From the NCBI GenBank assembly GCA_905373605.1, contig CAJPTO010000031.1, positions 1 through 20,345 on the forward strand: a DNA stretch of 20,345 nucleotides, read 5' to 3'. A program made the translations under genes and the position numbers. This document shows, in pieces, positions 1 through 6,198 of the stretch (position 1 is the stretch's first letter; each line of letters opens with the position of its first letter). The stretch comes from an uncultured Prevotella sp. Lineage in GTDB: Bacteria > Bacteroidota > Bacteroidia > Bacteroidales > Bacteroidaceae. The notes under the pieces were generated by a model. The model was not told the DNA's origin and searched no databases. It saw only the letters and a list, made by a program, of their open reading frames with translations.

Positions 1-60
1 AGCAAAGCTAAGTGATAGAAAAAGCAAAGCTAAGTGATAGGAAAAGCAAAGCTAAATGAT
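1..60. repeat. 22-bp direct tandem repeat, cut by left window edge
   Basis: Three units start at 1, 23 and 45, so the period is exactly 22 bp. The first 18 bases of units 1 and 2 (AGCAAAGCTAAGTGATAG) are identical. Unit 3 differs by one base within its first 16 and then diverges. Units are joined by short A-rich linkers. The array reaches position 1, so its true length is unknown. It is non-coding: each unit carries stops. Confidence 0.85.
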
Positions 61-418
61 GCAATTAGCATGGTTAATGCCACATTTAGGTCGTTTTTCG
101 TGGTAAAACGGGTAATTAACCGTTGAAACTCCGTTGCTCAATGCAACATCGCTGACCCTTACTTCCCATACAACAACCCCATGCGAGAATGAATTATTTG
201 CGACAGATGGGCAATTGATGTCGCGCACGGGCAGCCATAATGTTAATAAACGTTCCGAATATTTTACTTTTTGCCAATTGTGTCACTTCATAACACACCA
301 ACCTGGTTGCGAAAAAGCTTCGAACACCTTTTGAAAAGGCACAGAGCAGCACGTCATCAACTGTAAAGCAGGCCTCGGAACACAGACTTTTGGTTGGTTC
401 TAGATCAATCTGTTCAAT
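61..418. other. Non-coding stretch, no gene recognised
   Basis: No credible reading frame is visible. A 66-codon open frame at 134-334 starts at TTG, has no recognisable domain and no good promoter. Small structures are present: a perfect 5-bp hairpin GTTGC/GCAAC at 133-147, and a near-palindrome around 108-124 (ACGG...CCGT). Short C4T4/A4G4 symmetry lies near 332-344. Nothing here can be assigned a function. Confidence 0.6.
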
Positions 419-703
419 AATCCATTTACGCCAGTTCGGGGTAAGAACGAGTCATTATGCCAACTACCCCCTCATCGCGACAAAATACTTCACAAAAGGA
501 GTTGTTCCTTATCCCGAACTGGCGTAATCCATTCCCTGTCTATTATCATGCGCTATGCTTTCTTTTTGCTTTTATCTGCATCTTTCTTTTACGCTTACAG
601 TTGCATGGTTCCCCTCCATGATCCATAAATCTTAAGCAAAAGCAGAACAGCAAAAAGCTAAAAAATAGAGCAAAAGCAATTGTTTTTGGAACCAGACTTA
701 ATC
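394..703. repeat. Dispersed intergenic repeat, copy 1 (interrupted by the MITE-like element)
   Basis: Segment 550-575 matches 16099-16124 at 24 of 26 bases. Segment 566-610 aligns with 16352-16397, sharing the 13-mer TTGCTTTTATCTG and later CGCTTAC and GCATGGTT at matching spacing. Segment 684-703 matches 16467-16486 at 16 of 20. A TTGGTTCTA stretch near 394-402 may be the opposite arm, but that is weak. The MITE-like element at 427-526 lies inside these limits. The boundaries are approximate, and no protein is encoded. Confidence 0.55.
427..526. mobile_element. MITE-like 100-bp inverted-repeat element
   Basis: The left end (427-448, TACGCCAGTTCGGGGTAAG...) is the near-perfect inverse of the right end (504-526). 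Apart from one substitution and one single-base indel the arms match over about 22 bp, and the outermost 14 bp are identical. The element is bounded by identical 7-bp direct repeats ATCCATT at 420-426 and 527-533, as expected of a target-site duplication. It has no coding capacity. That fits a miniature inverted-repeat transposable element mobilised in trans by an unseen transposase; the assignment rests on structure only. It could alternatively be a stable intergenic hairpin whose flanks match by chance. Confidence 0.65.
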
Positions 704-750
704 TATATCATGTCTTTTTCATTCAATACTCTTAAATTTTACTAAACCAT

Positions 751-781
751 TTTGTTGTTCGAATTAAAATACTTAATTTTG
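751..781 (+). promoter_or_regulatory. Bacteroidetes-type promoter of the MORN gene
   Basis: TTTG at 751-754, a 19-nt spacer, then TAATTTTG at 774-781 match the primary sigma factor consensus of Bacteroidetes (TTTG at -33, TAnnTTTG at -7). The expected transcription start is about 787-790. This places the long open frame that begins with TTG at 752 partly outside the transcript, and so decides the gene start in favour of GTG 812 or ATG 836. Confidence 0.6.
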
Positions 782-811
782 AAATTCCAACAATCAATTA
801 AAACGAGAACA

Positions 812-1924
812 GTGAAAAGTAACATACTAGCATTCATGATATTCCTTTTACCGCTGGGAATTTCTGCGCAAAAGATAACCATTGGGTCGTGTGAAACGAT
901 GGATGGTGGGCTTTACAAGGGCGAAATGGCCGGAGGCAAGCCGCATGGCAAAGGCAATACGCTGTACAGCAACGGCGAAAGTTACGAAGGCGAATATGTG
1001 AAAGGGAGGTGCCAAGGCTATGGCGTGCGTACTTTTTCCGACGGCAAACGTTACGAGGGACAATGGTTCCAAGACCAGCAGCATGGCAATGGCACGTGCT
1101 ATTTTGCCAACAACAACAAGTATGTGGGCCTTTGGTTTCGCGGTCATCAACACGGGCATGGCGTGATGCTCTATTATAATGGTGACAAGTATGAGGGAAA
1201 CTGGGTTCACGACAAGCGGCAAGGAAAGGGTAGGTATACGTTTTCCACTGGTGCTTATTATGATGGCAACTGGGTAGACGACAAAAAGTCGGGCCAAGGG
1301 TTTTTCGATTGGGGCAACGGTTCTAATTACAACGGCATGTGGGTGGACAACCAACGTTGCGGCAAAGGCACAAACCGCTATGCCGACGGCGACGTGTACG
1401 TTGGAAACTGGGCTGACGACATCCAAAACGGAAAGGGAATATACAAGTTTCAGAACGGTGACGTTTACGAAGGCGACTATGTTCAAGGCGACAGAACGGG
1501 ACAAGGAATCTTTAAATATGCCAATGGAGACCGTTACACCGGCCGTTTCCTTGAAGGCGACAAGGATGGCAAGGGCACTTTTACGTGGGCTAACGGCGAC
1601 ATCTACGTTGGCGACTGGAAAAAAGACCGCCAAAACGGACACGGAAAGCTTACAAAGAAAAGCGGAGATGTGTTTGAAGGCAACTTCGTTAACGGTAGGG
1701 TAGAGGGAGAGGTCATCATACACTACGCTGACGGCTCGCGTTTTAAGGGAACTTACAAAGACGGAAAGCGCAACGGAAAGGCCATTGAGGAAGACAAAAA
1801 CGGAAATAGGTTTGAAGGTACCTACGTAAAGGGCATACGTGATGGCCAATTTGTGGAGAAAGACAGGAACGGGCAAGTGAAAGCCAAAGGGCATTACGAG
1901 AACGGCAAGCGGTTTAACGACTAA
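812..1924 (+). CDS. Secreted MORN-repeat protein
   Basis: The protein is made almost wholly of 23-residue MORN repeats of the form Y-x-G-x-(W/Y/F)-...-G-x-G-...-G-(D/S/N). I count 14 full units plus a degenerate final one ending ENGKRF. The start is taken as GTG 812, because a promoter at 751-781 puts transcription initiation near 788; ATG 836 is the alternative. From GTG 812 the N-terminus is a signal peptide (hydrophobic IFLLPLGISAQ, likely cleaved after SA), so the protein should leave the cytoplasm. MORN repeats form extended beta-hairpin rods and in eukaryotes are linked to membranes or scaffolding; the bacterial role is unknown. The last three units lose the G-x-G pattern and are more Lys-rich. 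It lies 58 bp before a YhcH-family gene on the same strand, so co-transcription is possible. Confidence 0.8.
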   Translation: MKSNILAFMIFLLPLGISAQKITIGSCETMDGGLYKGEMAGGKPHGKGNTLYSNGESYEGEYVKGRCQGYGVRTFSDGKRYEGQWFQDQQHGNGTCYFANNNKYVGLWFRGHQHGHGVMLYYNGDKYEGNWVHDKRQGKGRYTFSTGAYYDGNWVDDKKSGQGFFDWGNGSNYNGMWVDNQRCGKGTNRYADGDVYVGNWADDIQNGKGIYKFQNGDVYEGDYVQGDRTGQGIFKYANGDRYTGRFLEGDKDGKGTFTWANGDIYVGDWKKDRQNGHGKLTKKSGDVFEGNFVNGRVEGEVIIHYADGSRFKGTYKDGKRNGKAIEEDKNGNRFEGTYVKGIRDGQFVEKDRNGQVKAKGHYENGKRFND

Positions 1925-1982
1925 CTGCCTTCTTTCATAGCCCGTTCATCATCTACGCATAGACTTAATTTATATAAGGAAT

Positions 1983-2432
1983 ATGGTATTCGACACCTTA
2001 GGCAACTTTGGGAAGTACGTGGCATTAAACCCACATTTCGCTTCGGTTGATGCGTTCATCAAAACGCACCGACTGGACGAACTTGCGCCAGGAACATACC
2101 CCATCAGTGGTAATGATGTTGTCTTGAAAATTGAAATGGCAAAGGGCAAGGGCCAGGATGAAGCCTTATTGGAAAGCCATCGCCTGATGATTGACATCCA
2201 AATTGAATTGCAACAGCCCGAGACATTCGGCATTTCGGCCCTTTCTACCATGCCTGCCGCCCAATACAACGCCGAGAACGACATCTCTTTTTACCCCGAT
2301 GGCGTTGTGCAAAACTACATCACATGCCCACAAGGCGCGTTCATGATGTTCTTTCCGCAAGACGTTCATGCGCCTTGCATCTCCGAAAGCCAATGTTTTA
2401 AGAAAGCCATCTTCAAAGTGCGCTGTGTGTAA
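1983..2432 (+). CDS. YhcH/YjgK/YiaL family protein (DUF386, cupin-like)
   Basis: This 149-residue protein has the family hallmarks: ESHRLMIDIQ at residues 64-73, FFPQDVHAP at 123-131 and a closing KKAIFKVR strand at 140-147. The conserved acidic and His residues (E64, H66, D127, H129) and final Lys sit where family members form a cupin-like barrel with a metal or sugar-acid pocket. Members such as YiaL and YhcH/NanQ act near sugar catabolism; NanQ has been linked to sialic acid anomer handling. The substrate here cannot be read from sequence. No sugar operon surrounds it: MORN precedes and glgB follows after 250 bp. The length is normal and ATG 1983 is the only sensible start. I see no consensus promoter in the 58-bp gap upstream. 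Confidence 0.85.
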   Translation: MVFDTLGNFGKYVALNPHFASVDAFIKTHRLDELAPGTYPISGNDVVLKIEMAKGKGQDEALLESHRLMIDIQIELQQPETFGISALSTMPAAQYNAENDISFYPDGVVQNYITCPQGAFMMFFPQDVHAPCISESQCFKKAIFKVRCV

Positions 2433-2595
2433 TCACCTGCCTTAGCCATCAATAGCTTGCCAATGGTGCAGGTTTGTGCTCCCCAAAATGCAACGTATCC
2501 CTGCTACATCAACGCCGCTTGTGCCGTTTGGCATCGATAAGATGCGCATTGGTGATTGAATATAAGGCTAATAGTTAAACCAAAATCAAGAAGCC

Positions 2596-2655
2596 GTGCC
2601 GACAACTAAGCATGTCACATTTGCCGTAAAGGGCAATCGGTTGACCTCTCGGCAC
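2596..2655 (+). promoter_or_regulatory. Structured leader just upstream of glgB
   Basis: An outer stem GTGCCGA (2596-2602) pairs with TCGGCAC (2649-2655). A middle stem CAAC (2603-2606) pairs with GTTG (2640-2643), and an inner stem TTGCC (2621-2625) pairs with GGCAA (2632-2636). The element ends 27 nt before the glgB ATG and has no U-tract, so it is not an ordinary terminator. It may affect glgB translation or mRNA stability, or be a chance fold. No known riboswitch class was recognised. The rest of the 2433-2682 gap shows no gene and no consensus promoter. Confidence 0.35.
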
Positions 2656-2682
2656 TGGTACACATTTTAAAAGCAACAACTT

Positions 2683-4770
2683 ATGTCAGAAAAAGACGCT
2701 AACCCCACAGAGAAATTGAAAAAGCCTTCTAAGAAGACTACAAAAATGCCCGCTGCCGACAATGCTCGCATGGGGCTAGTAAAGAATGATGGCTACCTCG
2801 AACCCTACGAAGACGCGATTAGAGGCAGACACGACCACTACTTGTGGAAGCTGAACCAGCTGACAAACAAGGGGCGTAAGTCGCTAAACGACTTTGCCAA
2901 CGGCCACGAGTATTATGGTTTGCACAAGTTGTCTAAGGGATGGGTGTTCAGAGAGTGGGCACCCAACGCCACAGACATTTATCTTGTGGGCGACTTCAAC
3001 GACTGGAAAGAGAACGAACGCTATCGCGCAAAACGCATAGAAGGCACCGGCAACTGGGAACTTCGGCTCTCGGAGAAAGCCGTTGCACACGGCGACCTAT
3101 ATAAGATGCACGTTTATTGGAACGGCGGAGAAGGGGAACGCATCCCCGCATGGGCGCGCCGAGTGGTGCAAGACGAGCAAACACACATCTTCTCGGCACA
3201 GGTGTGGCAACCCGAACAGCCTTATCAGTGGTCTAAGAAGAAGTTCAAACCCGACGTTTCGCCCCTCCTCATCTACGAATGCCACATCGGCATGGGACAA
3301 GATGCCGAAAAGGTGGGGTCGTACACCGAGTTTAAGGAACTTGTTTTGCCCCGCATCATCGACGATGGCTACAACTGCATCCAGATAATGGCTATACAGG
3401 AGCATCCCTATTATGGCAGCTTTGGCTATCATGTCAGCTCATTCTTTGCCGCCTCTTCGCGCTTCGGCACCCCCGAAGAGCTCAAGTCGCTCATCGACGA
3501 GGCGCACAAACATGGCGTAGCTGTCATCATGGACATCGTTCATTCTCACGCAGTGAAGAACGAAGTGGAGGGCTTGGGCAACCTGGCTGGCGACCCTAAC
3601 CAGTTCTTTTACCCTGGCGAACGCCACGAACACCCAGCTTGGGACTCGCTTTGCTTCGACTATGGCAAGGATGAAGTGATACATTTCCTCCTTTCCAACT
3701 GCAAATATTGGTTGGAAGAGTTCCATTTCGATGGTTTCCGCTTCGATGGTGTCACTTCGATGCTCTACTATAGTCATGGCCTTGGCGAGGCCTTCTGCAA
3801 CTATGGCGACTACTTTAACGGTCATCAAGACGACAACGCCATCTGCTATCTTACGCTCGCAAACAAGCTCATACACGAAGTTAACCCCAAAGCCATCACC
3901 ATTGCCGAGGAAGTTAGCGGCATGCCAGGCCTGGCAGCACGCATTGATGATGGTGGATATGGGTTTGATTACCGTATGGCAATGAACATTCCCGACTTCT
4001 GGATAAAGACAATAAAAGAACTGTCTGATGAGAATTGGAAACCCAGTTCCATCTTCTGGGAGGTGAAAAACCGCCGTTCAGACGAACGCACCATCTCTTA
4101 TTGCGAAAGTCACGACCAAGCTTTGGTGGGCGACAAAACCATCATTTTCCGCCTAATCGATGCAGACATGTACTGGCATTTCAAGAAAGGCGACGAAAAC
4201 GATGTGGCGCATCGTGGCATTGCTTTGCACAAGATGATTAGACTTGTCACTGCTGCGGCCATCAATGGGGGCTATCTCAACTTCATGGGCAACGAGTTTG
4301 GACATCCTGAGTGGATTGATTTCCCGCGAGAAGGCAACGGATGGAGCTACAAGTACGCACGAAGACAATGGAACTTGGTGGACAATAAGGAATTGGACTA
4401 CCACTATTTGGGCGATTTCGACAAGGCGATGCTGCAGGTTATCAAAAGCGAGAAAGGGTTTATCAAAACGCCAGTGCAAGAAATTTGGCACAACGACGGC
4501 GACCAGATCCTTGCTTTCATGCGCGGCGACTTGATTTTCGTGTTCAATTTCAGTCCAACAACTTCGTACACCGACTATGGTTTCCTTGTTCCTACTGGCG
4601 CATACAATGTGGTTTTGAACACAGATGCGAGCGCGTTTGGCGGCAACAACCTGGCCGACGACACGGTAACGCACATCACCAACTACGACCCACTGTACGT
4701 TGAAGAGCGTAAGGAGTGGCTGAAGCTTTATATCCCGGCTCGCTCGGCAGTGGTATTGAAGAAAAATTAG
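2683..4770 (+). CDS. glgB: 1,4-alpha-glucan branching enzyme (GH13, eukaryotic-like GH13_8 type)
   Basis: This 695-residue cytoplasmic enzyme forms alpha-1,6 branches in glycogen by cutting and transferring alpha-1,4 chains. An N-terminal carbohydrate-binding beta-sandwich (about 75-175, with GWVFREWAPNA and VGDFNDW) precedes the TIM barrel. The four GH13 motifs are visible: DIVHSHAVKN (284-293), GFRFDGVTS (351-359, nucleophile D355), AEEVSGMPG (408-416, acid/base E409) and ESHDQAL (475-481, D478). A C-terminal all-beta domain ends at ARSAVVLKKN. The motifs and length resemble human GBE1 and plant enzymes more than E. coli GlgB, which is common in Bacteroidetes. The first 30 residues are a Lys-rich extension of low conservation. 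No other glg gene lies in the window. The stop codon abuts the ATG of the next gene. Confidence 0.95.
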   Translation: MSEKDANPTEKLKKPSKKTTKMPAADNARMGLVKNDGYLEPYEDAIRGRHDHYLWKLNQLTNKGRKSLNDFANGHEYYGLHKLSKGWVFREWAPNATDIYLVGDFNDWKENERYRAKRIEGTGNWELRLSEKAVAHGDLYKMHVYWNGGEGERIPAWARRVVQDEQTHIFSAQVWQPEQPYQWSKKKFKPDVSPLLIYECHIGMGQDAEKVGSYTEFKELVLPRIIDDGYNCIQIMAIQEHPYYGSFGYHVSSFFAASSRFGTPEELKSLIDEAHKHGVAVIMDIVHSHAVKNEVEGLGNLAGDPNQFFYPGERHEHPAWDSLCFDYGKDEVIHFLLSNCKYWLEEFHFDGFRFDGVTSMLYYSHGLGEAFCNYGDYFNGHQDDNAICYLTLANKLIHEVNPKAITIAEEVSGMPGLAARIDDGGYGFDYRMAMNIPDFWIKTIKELSDENWKPSSIFWEVKNRRSDERTISYCESHDQALVGDKTIIFRLIDADMYWHFKKGDENDVAHRGIALHKMIRLVTAAAINGGYLNFMGNEFGHPEWIDFPREGNGWSYKYARRQWNLVDNKELDYHYLGDFDKAMLQVIKSEKGFIKTPVQEIWHNDGDQILAFMRGDLIFVFNFSPTTSYTDYGFLVPTGAYNVVLNTDASAFGGNNLADDTVTHITNYDPLYVEERKEWLKLYIPARSAVVLKKN

Positions 4771-5919
4771 ATGAGAATTGATTTCCAGAAGAATGGAACG
4801 AAGATGTCTCAGGCATTCAGTTCCATTCTCTTTTGCCTTTACAGCCTCGCTTTCACTTGCTTCTACCAGTGGCAAGAGCTAGCGTTGATGGTGCACCGCC
4901 TAACCGGTGGCGTGCCATTATACCTTAATCGCTGGGTTGTGGGGGTGTTGCTAACGTCTTTATTGCTGCTCTTGCAAAGGGGTGTTTACAGGCTAACCAA
5001 GCGTAGGCAAACGCTTTACGCCCTCTCTTTCGTGCCTTCTTTCCTCGCACTTCTTTGTCTTCCGCTGCTTACAAGGTTGCTTCCCCTTGCCGCCGTTATG
5101 CCTAGGCTTGGCCTGTCATTGGTGTTGGTGTGCGTGGGTTGCGCCCTTTTCGGTGTTGGCATTCGGCGAACACTTGCCATGAAACTGAAAAACAAGTCAG
5201 TTGTTTTTTTCATCATGTCGATGTGGCTGTTCGCTTTGATGATGTTTTCTGTTGCTTATGGAGGTGCGATGCCTACAAAGCTCCATCGCCAAATAGTGAT
5301 GGAAACGCTAATCAGGAACAAACAGTTTGACAAGGCTTTGGAAGTGGGCAGGCTTGACATGGAAACCGACTCAACACTCACCTCGTTGCGGGTCTTGGCC
5401 TTGGCAAACGAGGGACTATTGGGCGACCAGCTCTTTGAATTTCCCTTGCAAGGCAAGTCGACAGCGATGATGCCCAACGGCACTTCGGTGAAATGGCATG
5501 TGCTCAACTCGCGAACGCTCGACTCGCTTTTCGTAATCATCACGCCACATGATGAAAATCTAACGTTCGAAGGGCTTGAATACCATTCGAAAGAACACAA
5601 ACTCACCAAGCCTGCCTACGATTACCTGCTCTGTGGCTATCTCTTAGACCGCAAGTTAGACGCTTTTGCCGCCAATGTTTTTCGGTATTATCCCAACAAT
5701 AACGAGCTACCCAAACATTATCGCGAAGCACTAACCCTGTATATGCACATGCGGAGCAACCCCATCGTGTCTTATAGGAACAATTTGATGGAAACCGACT
5801 ATCAGGATTTTCAGGATTTGGAGGGAAAATACAAGAACCGAACAGAGCGAAAGAATGCTCTTCGGAACGTTTATGGCAACACCTATTGGTTTTATTATGC
5901 CTATGGTGATGTGGGGTAG
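4771..5919 (+). CDS. DUF6057-like polytopic membrane protein with helical-repeat C-terminus
   Basis: The start ATG follows the glgB stop with no gap (TAG then ATG), suggesting translational coupling; an internal ATG at 4804 (residue 12) is an alternative. Five membrane segments are apparent near residues 14-33, 55-73, 82-104, 108-131 and 143-163. A soluble domain from about 168 follows, made of short helices in TPR-like pairs (IRNKQFDKALEVGRLDM, YDYLLCGYLLDRKLDAFAAN, LPKHYREALTLYMH). The architecture matches Bacteroidetes proteins I know as DUF6057, of unknown function. Family members are often longer, so this one may be short at the membrane end. The position after glgB may be operonic, but a role in glycogen metabolism is not shown. 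The gene ends at the convergent terminator region. Confidence 0.7.
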   Translation: MRIDFQKNGTKMSQAFSSILFCLYSLAFTCFYQWQELALMVHRLTGGVPLYLNRWVVGVLLTSLLLLLQRGVYRLTKRRQTLYALSFVPSFLALLCLPLLTRLLPLAAVMPRLGLSLVLVCVGCALFGVGIRRTLAMKLKNKSVVFFIMSMWLFALMMFSVAYGGAMPTKLHRQIVMETLIRNKQFDKALEVGRLDMETDSTLTSLRVLALANEGLLGDQLFEFPLQGKSTAMMPNGTSVKWHVLNSRTLDSLFVIITPHDENLTFEGLEYHSKEHKLTKPAYDYLLCGYLLDRKLDAFAANVFRYYPNNNELPKHYREALTLYMHMRSNPIVSYRNNLMETDYQDFQDLEGKYKNRTERKNALRNVYGNTYWFYYAYGDVG

Positions 5920-6007
5920 CCCTCTTTAGGCTATGTCTTAGGGTGCAACTACATGGTTAGCCTGCTGAAATAAAGGCAGTAGAATGTTTTTTGCACGGCC
6001 AAAAGGT

Positions 6008-6043
6008 AGGTGATAATAGGCTTTCTCCTTCTATTAATCACCT
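6008..6043 (+). terminator. Hairpin after the DUF6057-like gene
   Basis: AGGTGATAATAG (6008-6019) pairs with CTATTAATCACCT (6031-6043) with one bulged base and an 11-nt loop, 88 nt past the stop at 5919. There is no clear U-tract, so it may act only together with the stronger hairpin at 6062-6108. Confidence 0.35.
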
Positions 6044-6061
6044 CTTCGTCAATAAAAAACA

Positions 6062-6108
6062 GAGCGCATAAGCATCTAGAAAAACCATTCTAGTTTGCTT
6101 ATGCGCTC
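6062..6108 (-). terminator. Strong terminator between convergent genes, best fit for maeB
   Basis: A perfect 13-bp stem GAGCGCATAAGCA (6062-6074) with TGCTTATGCGCTC (6096-6108) continues inward as CTAGAA (6076-6081) with TTCTAG (6088-6093) around a 6-nt loop. On the minus strand it is followed by a T-rich run (TGTTTTTTATT, 6060 back to 6050), the classic intrinsic terminator form, about 90 nt after the maeB stop. On the plus strand the tail is only CATCTTT, so termination from that side would be weaker. Confidence 0.75.
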
Positions 6109-6143
6109 CATCTTTAAGTGTAAGTTTCGTTTTTAGTAATGAT

Positions 6144-6170
6144 GCCAATGCTGTTATGATGTGCATTGGC
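6144..6170 (-). other. Hairpin directly after maeB
   Basis: GCCAATGC (6144-6151) pairs perfectly with GCATTGGC (6163-6170) around an 11-nt loop, starting about 28 nt after the maeB stop on the minus strand. It lacks a U-tract. It may protect the 3' end of the maeB mRNA upstream of the main terminator. Confidence 0.35.
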
Positions 6171-6198
6171 TCACGTTTCTTCAACAAGCCATGTCTTG

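Noticed and set aside
134..334. 66-codon open frame on the plus strand in the first intergenic region
   Set aside because: It has a TTG start, no promoter match, no recognisable domain and a composition typical of non-coding sequence.
848..1894. Long open frame of 348 codons on the minus strand opposite the MORN gene
   Set aside because: It exists because the 69-bp MORN repeat has no stop in that antisense frame. The product is a low-complexity Val/Ala-rich repeat shadow, while the plus-strand MORN pattern, signal peptide and promoter are clear.
2433..2682. Known riboswitch upstream of glgB
   Set aside because: Stems are present but I could match no conserved riboswitch core, so only a structured leader is reported.
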